A stretch of 64,000 nt of DNA from an uncultured Collinsella sp. (GTDB lineage: Bacteria; Actinomycetota; Coriobacteriia; Coriobacteriales; Coriobacteriaceae): assembly GCA_958413895.1 (NCBI GenBank), contig CATYVQ010000007.1, forward strand, positions 1 to 64,000. Direction: 5' to 3'. Position 1 is the stretch's first letter, and every line of letters starts with the position of its first letter. The notes beneath the pieces are model-generated. The model was not told the origin of the DNA. It made no database searches and saw only the letters and a program-made list of their open reading frames with translations. Shown piece after piece: positions 1 through 7,586 of this stretch. The position numbers were made by a program, and so were the translations under genes.

Positions 1-489
1 GCCGGCTGCCCGCGCCACTACATCATGCGCTCCAGCTGGGTCATCGGCGAGGGCCGCAACTTCGTGAAGACCATGAAGGGGCTGTCCGACCGCGTGGCCG
101 ACCCCGAGGACGGGCTCACGCAGGTCACCGTCGTGGACGACCAGCTGGGCCGCCTGACCTTCACGCGAGACATGGCCGAGGCCATCTTCCACGTGCTGGG
201 GACTCATGCGCCCTGCGGCACCTACGACTGCACCGGCTCCGGCGCCGTCAGGTCCTGGGCGGACATCGCCCGCGCCGTCTTCGAGGCCGCCAACGGCAAC
301 GGGGACAAGGTCGTGCCGGTTTCGACCGCCGACTACTACGCCGGCGCCGAGGGGCCCGTCGCCCCGCGCCCGGTCCACTCCGCGCTCGACCTGTCCAAGC
401 TTGAGGCTGCCGGCTTCCACATGCCCGACTGGGAGGAAGAGCTAGGGGAGTACCTTGATACTCTCGCCATGCAGGATGGTGAAGCCTAA
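1..489 (+). CDS. dTDP-4-dehydrorhamnose reductase-like protein, C-terminal part (5' truncated by window edge)
   Basis: The reading frame is open from base 1 and ends in TAA at 487-489, so only the last ~162 residues are present. The segment matches the C-terminal half of RmlD-type reductases: an 'SSWVIGEG..FVKTM' stretch, a 'VVDDQLGRLTFTRDMAEAI' stretch typical of the substrate-binding lobe, and a C-terminal helix. Such enzymes make the final reduction in dTDP-L-rhamnose synthesis; in some actinobacteria the gene is fused to the 3,5-epimerase, which cannot be judged here. Its stop overlaps the ATG of the next gene by one base, so it belongs to the same exopolysaccharide operon. Family call is good; the exact sugar is inference. 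Confidence 0.8.
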   Translation, partial: AGCPRHYIMRSSWVIGEGRNFVKTMKGLSDRVADPEDGLTQVTVVDDQLGRLTFTRDMAEAIFHVLGTHAPCGTYDCTGSGAVRSWADIARAVFEAANGNGDKVVPVSTADYYAGAEGPVAPRPVHSALDLSKLEAAGFHMPDWEEELGEYLDTLAMQDGEA

Positions 490-1085
490 TGTTTGGTCAA
501 TATGGTCCTTCTGAGACGTTTAAAAATATTTGGGCGCTGCTTCTCACTAAGGTGTTATTTCCTGGCGCGAGACTTGTCCGCCGCCCCTTCTATCTTCGCG
601 GTGGCAAGTGTCGCTTTGTTTATGGGGAGGGTTTCACCTGTGGTTATTCTTGTCGTTTCGACCTTGCTGGCGATGGCACCCCTCTTATTGTCGGTAAGAA
701 CTGCAAGATAAACGATCGAGTTCATATCTCTGCGCATGAGAGCGTCGTTATCGGAGACAACGTGCTCATGGCTTCGAATATTTTTATTTCTGATAACAGT
801 CATGGGTCCTATGACGACGATCCCTCGTTGCCCGACATGGCGCCAGATGATCGAAAGATTGTTACTAAGCCTGTACACATTGGCGATAACGTGTGGATAG
901 GCGAAGGTGCAGCAGTGATGCCTGGTGTGACTATTGGCAACGGCGTGATCATCGGTACCAATGCGGTGGTGACTCATGACGTTCCCGACAACGTGATCGT
1001 TGCCGGGGTTCCCGCTAAACCTATCAAACGATTTGTCGGAGGGGGGGTGGCTTCCCAGTGGAAAACGGTGAAACCCCAAAGGTAA
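489..1085 (+). CDS. Hexapeptide-repeat acyltransferase (LbH fold)
   Basis: A 198-aa protein with the left-handed beta-helix pattern of sugar O-acetyltransferases (WcaF/maltose acetyltransferase type). Isoleucine/valine-rich hexapeptides run from about residue 65 to 185, including 'GDNVWIGEGAAVMPGVTIG' and a C-terminal 'VAGVPAKPIKR' that is a hallmark of the family. His105 in 'SDNSHG' sits where the catalytic histidine usually lies. It probably acetylates a sugar of the repeat unit in the cytoplasm. The gene overlaps its upstream neighbour by one base and the downstream GT2 gene by 28 bases, indicating translational coupling. From here to about 4.5 kb base composition is lower in GC than in the housekeeping part, as is common for surface polysaccharide genes. 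Confidence 0.85.
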   Translation: MFGQYGPSETFKNIWALLLTKVLFPGARLVRRPFYLRGGKCRFVYGEGFTCGYSCRFDLAGDGTPLIVGKNCKINDRVHISAHESVVIGDNVLMASNIFISDNSHGSYDDDPSLPDMAPDDRKIVTKPVHIGDNVWIGEGAAVMPGVTIGNGVIIGTNAVVTHDVPDNVIVAGVPAKPIKRFVGGGVASQWKTVKPQR

Positions 1086-2053
1086 GTATCGTCGTCCCCA
1101 TGTATAACGTTGGTGAATGCGCCGCGGCTTGTCTTCGCTCTCTTATGGGCCAGACGTATAGAAATATAGAAATTGTGGTCGTTGATGACGGGGCGACCGA
1201 CGATACGGCAGATATCTGTGCCCGTACCATTGCAGATGACGATCGCGTTAAGCTCGTGCATAAGGAGAACGGAGGTCTATCTTCCGCTCGCAACTTCGGC
1301 CTTGCCTGCGCCACAGGTGACTTCGTTACGTTTGTGGACGGTGACGACGTTCTGGACGAGTGTGCTGTAGGACATATGGTCGCCCTTGCGCAGAAGACTG
1401 GTGTGCCCCTTGTCACATGTGAATATAAGAAGATTGACTCGACTGACGACTTTGGTTGCCAAGAGATTGGCGAAGGCAAGGTCGTTTCCGGCGGTGAACT
1501 TCTTAGAATGTTGCTTCTGCTTAACGGTGAGTCCGGCTCTGCCTGCGCGAAGCTGTATGCTAGGGAACTATTCCCGTTCCTTGCGTTTCCCGAGGGGCAA
1601 CTGTTCGAGGACTTTGGCGTTGAAGCTACTGTCTTCTTTAACGTTGATAAGGCTTGTATTTCAGGCGCAGAGCTTTATGGCTATCTTGCCCGCGAGGGTT
1701 CCATTACTACGAATAAGAAATACGAAGACAAGCACCTTGAGGGCATGGAAGCATCTTTGTCAATTGTGAGAGACGTTGTTGATGATAGACCAGAGTTGAA
1801 AGATGCGTTTGCTTGCTTTGAGGCTTTTTGCTCTCTTCGCGTTGCGTCGAGGCTGGATTTGAATAAGTGCATCGACAAGCGCAAGGCTAAGGCTTACATC
1901 CTTAATGCGAGGAAACGCTGTAGGAAGGTCGCCGGTAACCCTCTTGCGAGCAAGACTTGGCGTTTTCGCTGCGGGCTTTTTGCATCTTCGCCAGCACTTC
2001 ATAATCTTGTATACAGCCTTTACGGCAGCTTGACCGGAAAGGTCGTAGGATGA
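1058..2053 (+). CDS. Glycosyltransferase family 2
   Basis: A 331-aa GT-A fold enzyme. The N-terminus reads 'VSIVVPMYNV', a nucleotide-binding DDG lies at residues 43-45 and the metal-binding 'DGDD' (DXD) at 94-97, with 'GGLSSARNFGL' between them: the full GT2 signature. It would add one sugar to the lipid-linked repeat unit at the inner face of the membrane. I take the GTG at 1058 as start because the catalytic domain begins at residue 9 and a G-rich Shine-Dalgarno (1038-1046) precedes it. It overlaps the acyltransferase by 28 bases and the next gene by 4. Donor and acceptor cannot be told from sequence. Confidence 0.9.
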   Translation: MENGETPKVSIVVPMYNVGECAAACLRSLMGQTYRNIEIVVVDDGATDDTADICARTIADDDRVKLVHKENGGLSSARNFGLACATGDFVTFVDGDDVLDECAVGHMVALAQKTGVPLVTCEYKKIDSTDDFGCQEIGEGKVVSGGELLRMLLLLNGESGSACAKLYARELFPFLAFPEGQLFEDFGVEATVFFNVDKACISGAELYGYLAREGSITTNKKYEDKHLEGMEASLSIVRDVVDDRPELKDAFACFEAFCSLRVASRLDLNKCIDKRKAKAYILNARKRCRKVAGNPLASKTWRFRCGLFASSPALHNLVYSLYGSLTGKVVG

Positions 2054-3303
2054 TGGATACACTCGAGCTTGATTTGTCAAACTCGCATCGCATTGTTTCT
2101 CGCAAATCTGACGCCGGTGCATATAACAACGCCTATTTTCTCCTCGCCCTTCTATCATGCTTTCTCTTTCCTTTTGCTTCGATTTTCTTCATTATTCTTT
2201 ATATTAGGTCTGAGAAGCATTCGAGTGTGGGCCTGGCGATTCTGGTTGGTCTTTGCTCTGGCGCAATTGCCTATGGGGTTAATACGACATTAATGGCTGA
2301 CATTGATCGATATACCAACAGTCTGCCTATCTTTCGTGAGACATCATTTTGGGACCTCCTTTCAATCAAGGGTGTCTATTCCTCTGTGGGGTCTCATGGT
2401 TACAACCTTTTTGCTTGGATCGTTTCGAGATTTAATGACGACCATCTTCTGCGAAGCGCAGTTACAGCAACTTTTTACTCGGTCTTGGCCTTTATTGTTG
2501 ACGATTACGCCGCACTTCAGGGGTGGTCGTTTAGGAGGACTTGTGCCGCCCTTCTGATTTCAGTGGCGATCTCACCGTTTTTCAACGTTCTCTCTTATGC
2601 AAAAAGTACCCCGGCGTTTTCGTTGCTTCTCTTGGCGCTCTATTTGGACTTCGGAAAGCGTACCGGACCGGTTGTATTGATTTTGCTTTACGCTTTTGCC
2701 GCCTCCACTCATTCATCCGTTTTACCAGTGATAGCTTTAAGAGCTGTGCTGCTTTTCGTGAAAAATGAGATTGCAATTTACGGCATCAGTCTTGCATTGC
2801 TTCCTTTATCAAATATACTTTCTGCCGCCTTACCGGCCTCCTTCAGGACAATACCCGTTCTTTCTCTATTTGTGAGCGCTTTGGATAAGTTTTCGGTGTA
2901 TAGCGAGTTCAGCGATTGGGGATGGGCCGCGGCATCTCAGCACAGTGTGTTGCTTATGGGGTATCGATATTATTTTGGAGCTATCGCTGTTTTCTGCATC
3001 CTTTTGGTTTTCAGGCGTTACGACGTTTCTAAATCCGGTTTGCTAGTTTTTTCAGGCATTTGGTCTGCCCTATGCATTGCAGTTTCAGTATTTTTTGCCG
3101 CAGATGTTTTCTTTCGGTATGCAATGCCTTGCTCAACGTTGTTTGTTTTAGCTGCTTTGAGTCATAAGGATGATGCCGTAAATCTTTTTATAGATATCGC
3201 ACTTGCGATTATTGCAGTTATCGGTTTTGTCGTTCAGTGGGCTTATCTCGCAAGCGTTGTCGATATGTCCTGTTTTATTCTTCATGGTTTGTTCGGAGTT
3301 TAG
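2050..3303 (+). CDS. EpsG-family polysaccharide polymerase (Wzy-like)
   Basis: A 417-aa integral membrane protein with about ten to twelve hydrophobic segments, starting near residue 30. The arginine-containing loop 'DIDRYTNSLP' and 'GYNLFAWIVSRF' (~80-125) fits the EpsG/Wzy family, which joins repeat units on the outer face of the membrane. ATG overlaps the upstream TGA in ATGA fashion. AT-rich codons differ from the housekeeping genes, as expected for a polymerase gene that moves between strains. Family assignment is by topology and motif feel and is less certain than for its neighbours; the placement between GT2 and flippase genes supports it. Confidence 0.75.
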   Translation: MMDTLELDLSNSHRIVSRKSDAGAYNNAYFLLALLSCFLFPFASIFFIILYIRSEKHSSVGLAILVGLCSGAIAYGVNTTLMADIDRYTNSLPIFRETSFWDLLSIKGVYSSVGSHGYNLFAWIVSRFNDDHLLRSAVTATFYSVLAFIVDDYAALQGWSFRRTCAALLISVAISPFFNVLSYAKSTPAFSLLLLALYLDFGKRTGPVVLILLYAFAASTHSSVLPVIALRAVLLFVKNEIAIYGISLALLPLSNILSAALPASFRTIPVLSLFVSALDKFSVYSEFSDWGWAAASQHSVLLMGYRYYFGAIAVFCILLVFRRYDVSKSGLLVFSGIWSALCIAVSVFFAADVFFRYAMPCSTLFVLAALSHKDDAVNLFIDIALAIIAVIGFVVQWAYLASVVDMSCFILHGLFGV

Positions 3304-3305
3304 TT

Positions 3306-4565
3306 TTGAGTTCTCAACACAAACATTTCTACAGCAATGTCGTTTGGCAATACGGACTGCAGATTGTTAAATACATTTTTCCCCTTATTACACTGCCTTA
3401 TCTGACTCGTGTGCTTCTGCCGGAGGGCTACGCGATCTACGCGTATGTCGTGTCGTTCATGACTTTCGCCCAGACTTTCGTCGATTTTGGCTTCAACCTT
3501 TCCGGTACTAAACGCATAGCACAATCCGAGACTGTCGAAGAGGAGAACCGGGCTATTGGTGCTGTGACAGAGGCTCGCCTGTTGCTTGGTGTAGTGACCG
3601 GCGCTGTCGTCGTTGTTGTGGCCTGGTTCATTCCCATTACTCATTCAAACATGCTTTATACCATGCTTGCATTTGTTGCTGTATTCGGTAAGGCACTTGC
3701 TCCGGACTTTCTTTTCCAGGGACATGAAAACATGGGTCCATTGACGACTCGTTACTTTGTCTCGAAGGGTGTCTCTACTGCCTTGACGTTCGTCGTTGTC
3801 CATTCTATCAATGACATTCTGTGGATTCCTATTCTCGACATCCTTTCGAGCGTTATTGCCCTTGCCTGGTCTTTCATTTCCGCCAAGCGAATGTTCGGCA
3901 CCACCATTACGTTCGTGCCCCTAAGCGAGGCGCTTTCAGAGCTGAAGGTTTCCGCGCTCTATTGTTTCTCGAACATGGCCTCCGTCGTTTTTTCCGGATT
4001 CACTACGCTCTTGATCGGAATCGTGATTACCGACAAGGCGATGATCTCCTACTGGTCCCTTGCTGTGACTGCAATCAATGCCATCCAGTCCCTTTATTCG
4101 CCAATTGTGAACAGTCTGTACCCCCATATGGTCAAGGGGGGTGACTACGGTTTTGCAAGGAAGTTGCTCCTTGTCTCTATACCCGTCCTGCTCATTGGCA
4201 CCATCGCTTTCGCAGCGCTTTCCGATATAGTTATGCTTGTGCTCGGTGGCGAGGACTATCTATCAGGTTCCTGGGTTATCGCCTGGGCTTCACCCGTTCT
4301 CCTGTTTTCCTTCTATGCAACGATGGTCGGCTGGCCGATTCTAGGCGCCTCTGGCAAAGTCGCTGAGGTTACCTTCACCACAGTAGGATCTGCTGTGTTT
4401 TGCATTGTTTCGCTTTTGACCGTGTCTGCGATAGGAATCGCGAGCATGCAGGTCATTTGCATCATCCGTTGCTTTACTGAGGCAATTATGTGCGTGAGTC
4501 GCATTTGGCTTGCGCGCGGATACTTGTTTCCGTCTCGAAGCGTTACCACCGATTGCGAAAGGTAA
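3306..4565 (+). CDS. Polysaccharide flippase (Wzx/MATE-like)
   Basis: About 419 aa with twelve predicted membrane segments, typical of PST/Wzx flippases that move undecaprenyl-linked repeat units across the membrane. The N-terminus 'NVVWQYGLQIVKYIFPLITLPYLTRVL' is split here as a typical Wzx opening: 'FYSNVVWQYGLQ' followed by 'ITLPYLTRVLLPEGYAIY'. The open frame extends upstream to 3237, but I chose TTG 3306 because GGAG at 3295-3298 lies 7 bases before it and the protein begins at the conserved region. This leaves 2 bases between the EpsG stop and this start. It works with the EpsG-like polymerase directly upstream. Confidence 0.85.
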   Translation: MSSQHKHFYSNVVWQYGLQIVKYIFPLITLPYLTRVLLPEGYAIYAYVVSFMTFAQTFVDFGFNLSGTKRIAQSETVEEENRAIGAVTEARLLLGVVTGAVVVVVAWFIPITHSNMLYTMLAFVAVFGKALAPDFLFQGHENMGPLTTRYFVSKGVSTALTFVVVHSINDILWIPILDILSSVIALAWSFISAKRMFGTTITFVPLSEALSELKVSALYCFSNMASVVFSGFTTLLIGIVITDKAMISYWSLAVTAINAIQSLYSPIVNSLYPHMVKGGDYGFARKLLLVSIPVLLIGTIAFAALSDIVMLVLGGEDYLSGSWVIAWASPVLLFSFYATMVGWPILGASGKVAEVTFTTVGSAVFCIVSLLTVSAIGIASMQVICIIRCFTEAIMCVSRIWLARGYLFPSRSVTTDCER

Positions 4566-4575
4566 GGAATAAGAA

Positions 4576-5670
4576 ATGAAAAAATGCGTTGGTATATTGT
4601 CGCGGCATGCAGTGCCGAACTACGGTTCTATTCTGCAGGCATATGCCCTTCAGGATGCGTTCGCCTCTATGGGTATCGATGCCGAGTATGTTGACTACCG
4701 CATCCCCCGGGACTTTCCTTTAGCAGATGCCATGAGGACTTCTGGCGCGCTTGGTCCGATTCGTGCGATTCCAAAAGCGATTGGCGCCCGTAAGTTTGAG
4801 GCGATGAGGAATGGCTTGTTGAGGCAGAGCCGTAGGGTAACCGACTCAGAAGAGCTTAGTAAGCTTCTTGCTGAGTATCCTGTCCTTTGTGTTGGAGGCG
4901 ACCAAGTGTGGAACATCATGTCTGATGGAAACATCGAGGGCGCCTACCTTCTGGAAGGAGCATCGGACGATACCTACAAGTTTTCCTTCTCGTCCTCCTT
5001 TGGCAAGAATGGCCTCGATGCGCGCGAATACGACCGTGCTGTAAAAGCGTTTGCGCGCTTTGACAGGCTTTCAGTGCGCGAGGAAAGCGGGCAGAAAACT
5101 CTTGAAGAAATGGGGTTTGAGGCACAAACCGTTGTCGACCCTGTGCACCTGCTATCAAAGGAGACCTGGTTCGACCGTGTTGAGCCTCGTGCTCCCCGCG
5201 GCGTGAATGGGGAGTACTGCCTGATCTACAACTTGCATCCAAACGATGCGTTCGACCGCTATTCTGCCGCTGCATGCAAATCTCTCGGTCTCGAGGTCGT
5301 TAGCATCCGTCCGTCGCTTCGCAAAACAATGGGGAAGAATTTGTTCTACCCGTCGCTACATGAATTCCTTTGGCTGTTTGACAATGCCGCCTGCGTGCTC
5401 ACGGACTCATTCCACGGGACTGCCTTTTCGCTGCTGTTCAATACGCCCTTTGTCGATATTCTGCCTGAGCAGTATGCGGAGCGTAACAAGGCGATTCTTT
5501 CTCGTTATGGGCTGGATTCCCGCATAAGCACGGAGCTTCAACCAGAAGAGCTTTGCCTCAACGATTTTGATTGGGCGGGCGTCAATGAGTCGCTTGCAGC
5601 CAACCGTGTGTCCTCTACGGAGTTCCTTTGTGACACCGTGGACGAGTTCTCCGCCCGTCTCGCTCGCTAA
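4576..5670 (+). CDS. Polysaccharide pyruvyl transferase family protein
   Basis: A 364-aa protein opening with 'GILSRHAVPNYGSILQAYAL', followed by 'VLCVGGDQVWN' (~114-125), 'SVREESG' (~165), 'DPVHLL' and 'CVLTDSFHGTAFSLLF' (~275-290). This motif order is diagnostic for the polysaccharide pyruvyl transferase fold (CsaB/WcaK-like). Such enzymes add ketal pyruvate from phosphoenolpyruvate to a sugar of the repeat unit, giving the polymer negative charge. It begins 10 bases after the flippase stop with an AAGGAA ribosome-binding site. The C-terminal tail after residue 300 is less conserved. Substrate is unknown. Confidence 0.88.
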   Translation: MKKCVGILSRHAVPNYGSILQAYALQDAFASMGIDAEYVDYRIPRDFPLADAMRTSGALGPIRAIPKAIGARKFEAMRNGLLRQSRRVTDSEELSKLLAEYPVLCVGGDQVWNIMSDGNIEGAYLLEGASDDTYKFSFSSSFGKNGLDAREYDRAVKAFARFDRLSVREESGQKTLEEMGFEAQTVVDPVHLLSKETWFDRVEPRAPRGVNGEYCLIYNLHPNDAFDRYSAAACKSLGLEVVSIRPSLRKTMGKNLFYPSLHEFLWLFDNAACVLTDSFHGTAFSLLFNTPFVDILPEQYAERNKAILSRYGLDSRISTELQPEELCLNDFDWAGVNESLAANRVSSTEFLCDTVDEFSARLAR

Positions 5671-5692
5671 AATATGAATGGGAGGTTCTATT

Positions 5693-6706
5693 TTGAGTCA
5701 AGCATCTGTTTCCATCATCGTTGCTGTTTATAAATCAGAACAATTTCTGCCGAAGCTGCTTCATTCCTTTGAGGTTCAAACCCACAAGAATCTTCAGATT
5801 ATTCTCGTTGACGATGGCTCTCCCGATGGCAGTGGTCGCATCTGTGATGACTATGCTGCACGTGATCCTAGGGCTGTTGTTATTCATAAGCCCAATGGTG
5901 GCACTTGCTCTGCTAGGAATGCAGGACTTGATGTTGCGACGGGTGACTACCTCATGATTGTGGACGGTGACGACTGGCTGGAGCCCGATTGCGTCGAATA
6001 TTTGGTCGACTTAGCCGAGAGCACCGGCTCCGACATGTCCTACTCGGTGAATCTTTTCACAACGCGCGATAGGGAGCAGATTGCTGAGGATGTCCGGGAG
6101 ACCTGGTCGGCAGAGCGTGCTACTGCTGCTATTATTTATCCATTTATGCGTTTGGGGCCTTGGAACAAGCTGTACAAACGTTCCGTAATTGTCGACAACA
6201 ATATCTCGTTTTCCGTTCCTTGGTTCGGCGAGGGTCTTTATTTTGCTACCGAGGTAGCCCAGCACTCTAATCATGTTGGCGTCGGTAGACGCAAAGTCTA
6301 CAACTACCGTTTGAATAACATGGGGAGCGGTCTTACCAACTACAACGTGCAGAATGGAAAGAACGCCCTTGGAAACATTAAATTCATCAAAGAGAACCTG
6401 ACTCTGGACACTCCGATGGTTCGCCATGCATGCGATTGGCATATCTGGCGAAACTACGAGTTCCTACTCACTCAGATAATAGGTGCGGACGAAATGGGCT
6501 CCGAAGGCGAGCTCGCGAAAGAATGTGCGGCGTACGTCAGGAAGAACTGGCTGCCTGTATTCAAGAACAGTGAAGTCGGCCGTTCCGAGAAAGTTAAGAT
6601 TGCATGCTGCGGTATGGCACCTGTGCTGTACGCAAAGCTGGTCATAGATAGAAACCGGAAGGGACTCGAGGCTGATAAGGGCAAGTTCATGGATGTCGAG
6701 GAGTAG
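5693..6706 (+). CDS. Glycosyltransferase family 2
   Basis: About 337 aa, GT-A fold. It starts with 'SQASVSIIVAVYKSE', has 'ILVDDGSPDGSG' (~39-50), 'GGTCSARNAGL' and the metal-binding 'VDGDDW' (~90). An upstream in-frame ATG exists at 5678, but GGGAGG at 5680-5685 lies 7 bases before the TTG at 5693, so TTG is the likely start, as in the flippase gene. The C-terminal ~230 residues are a variable acceptor region containing 'GPWNKLYKRSVI', common in EPS glycosyltransferases. It follows the pyruvyl transferase by 22 bases. Confidence 0.9.
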   Translation: MSQASVSIIVAVYKSEQFLPKLLHSFEVQTHKNLQIILVDDGSPDGSGRICDDYAARDPRAVVIHKPNGGTCSARNAGLDVATGDYLMIVDGDDWLEPDCVEYLVDLAESTGSDMSYSVNLFTTRDREQIAEDVRETWSAERATAAIIYPFMRLGPWNKLYKRSVIVDNNISFSVPWFGEGLYFATEVAQHSNHVGVGRRKVYNYRLNNMGSGLTNYNVQNGKNALGNIKFIKENLTLDTPMVRHACDWHIWRNYEFLLTQIIGADEMGSEGELAKECAAYVRKNWLPVFKNSEVGRSEKVKIACCGMAPVLYAKLVIDRNRKGLEADKGKFMDVEE

Positions 6707-6710
6707 GTGC

Positions 6711-7550
6711 ATGGCGAATTTAAAGCACGCAATCAAGCAGGGCATCGTCGCTCTCAAAGCCAAGAATATACAGCCTGTGATGCAGACCGTTGGCGATGAA
6801 AGCCTGCTCAAGGGGAAGACCGCCCTAGTGGTGGGAGGCACGGGCGGGATCGGCAGGGCCGTCGCCAAAGCGTTCCTGAAGAACGGCGCGAATGTTGTGA
6901 TCGCCGGCACAAGGCGCGCAAAGGTCGACAAGGTCGCGGTAGAGCTTGGCGAGAAGTGCGCCGGGGTTGTCGTCAACCTTGCCGAGCCAGAGACCTTTTC
7001 GAGAGTCGTTGACGAGGCAGTGGCCTTCTACGGTCCCATCAATATCCTAGTAAATTCTGCCGGCGTTCACACCGAGGATGTCTCCATGGGCGGGTTTCTC
7101 GATTTTTCCGTTGAGGAATATGACCGTATCTTGGACATCAACCTGCGCGGCGTCTACTTCATGGTGCAGTCTGTTGCACAGCGCATGATTTCCGATAAGG
7201 TCAGTAATGGGCATATCCTTATCGTTTCATCCTCGGCCGGCAACGAGCCCGCATGGTCTCCCTACCGCGTATCGAAGTGGGGTCTGAAGGGCATCACTGA
7301 GGGCATGGCTTCTGCCCTGGTTCCTCACGGCATTGTGGTCAACGCGATTGCGCCCGGTAGCACGGCGACTCCTCTTCTTGGCATCGAGGAGGGCGACAGC
7401 ATCTCCGCCGAGGACAACGGGCTTGGCAGGTTCGCTATGCCCGAGGAGATCGCAGAGTTCGCCGTGATGCTTGCCAGCCCCATGGGCGACATGGTCGTTG
7501 GCGACACGTTGTACGTTTCCGGTGGCCGTGGTGTCTGTGATATCCGTTAG
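6711..7550 (+). CDS. SDR-family oxidoreductase
   Basis: About 279 aa. A classical short-chain dehydrogenase: nucleotide-binding 'VVGGTGGIGRA' (~37-47), 'VNSAGVHTED', catalytic serine in 'IVSSSAG' and the YxxxK motif in 'SPYRVSKWG', ending in 'DTLYVSGGRG'. An N-terminal extension of about 30 residues precedes the Rossmann motif. ATG 6711 is preferred over 6693 because GAGGAG (6698-6703) is spaced 7 bases from it. It is the last gene of the polysaccharide cluster, 4 bases after the GT2 gene, and may make or modify a sugar precursor; the substrate cannot be inferred. No convincing hairpin terminator is visible in the 36 bases before the convergent neighbour. Confidence 0.85.
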   Translation: MANLKHAIKQGIVALKAKNIQPVMQTVGDESLLKGKTALVVGGTGGIGRAVAKAFLKNGANVVIAGTRRAKVDKVAVELGEKCAGVVVNLAEPETFSRVVDEAVAFYGPINILVNSAGVHTEDVSMGGFLDFSVEEYDRILDINLRGVYFMVQSVAQRMISDKVSNGHILIVSSSAGNEPAWSPYRVSKWGLKGITEGMASALVPHGIVVNAIAPGSTATPLLGIEEGDSISAEDNGLGRFAMPEEIAEFAVMLASPMGDMVVGDTLYVSGGRGVCDIR

Positions 7551-7586
7551 GGGCTTTGCGGACATTTCGAAGTTTTGAGATCGCCT

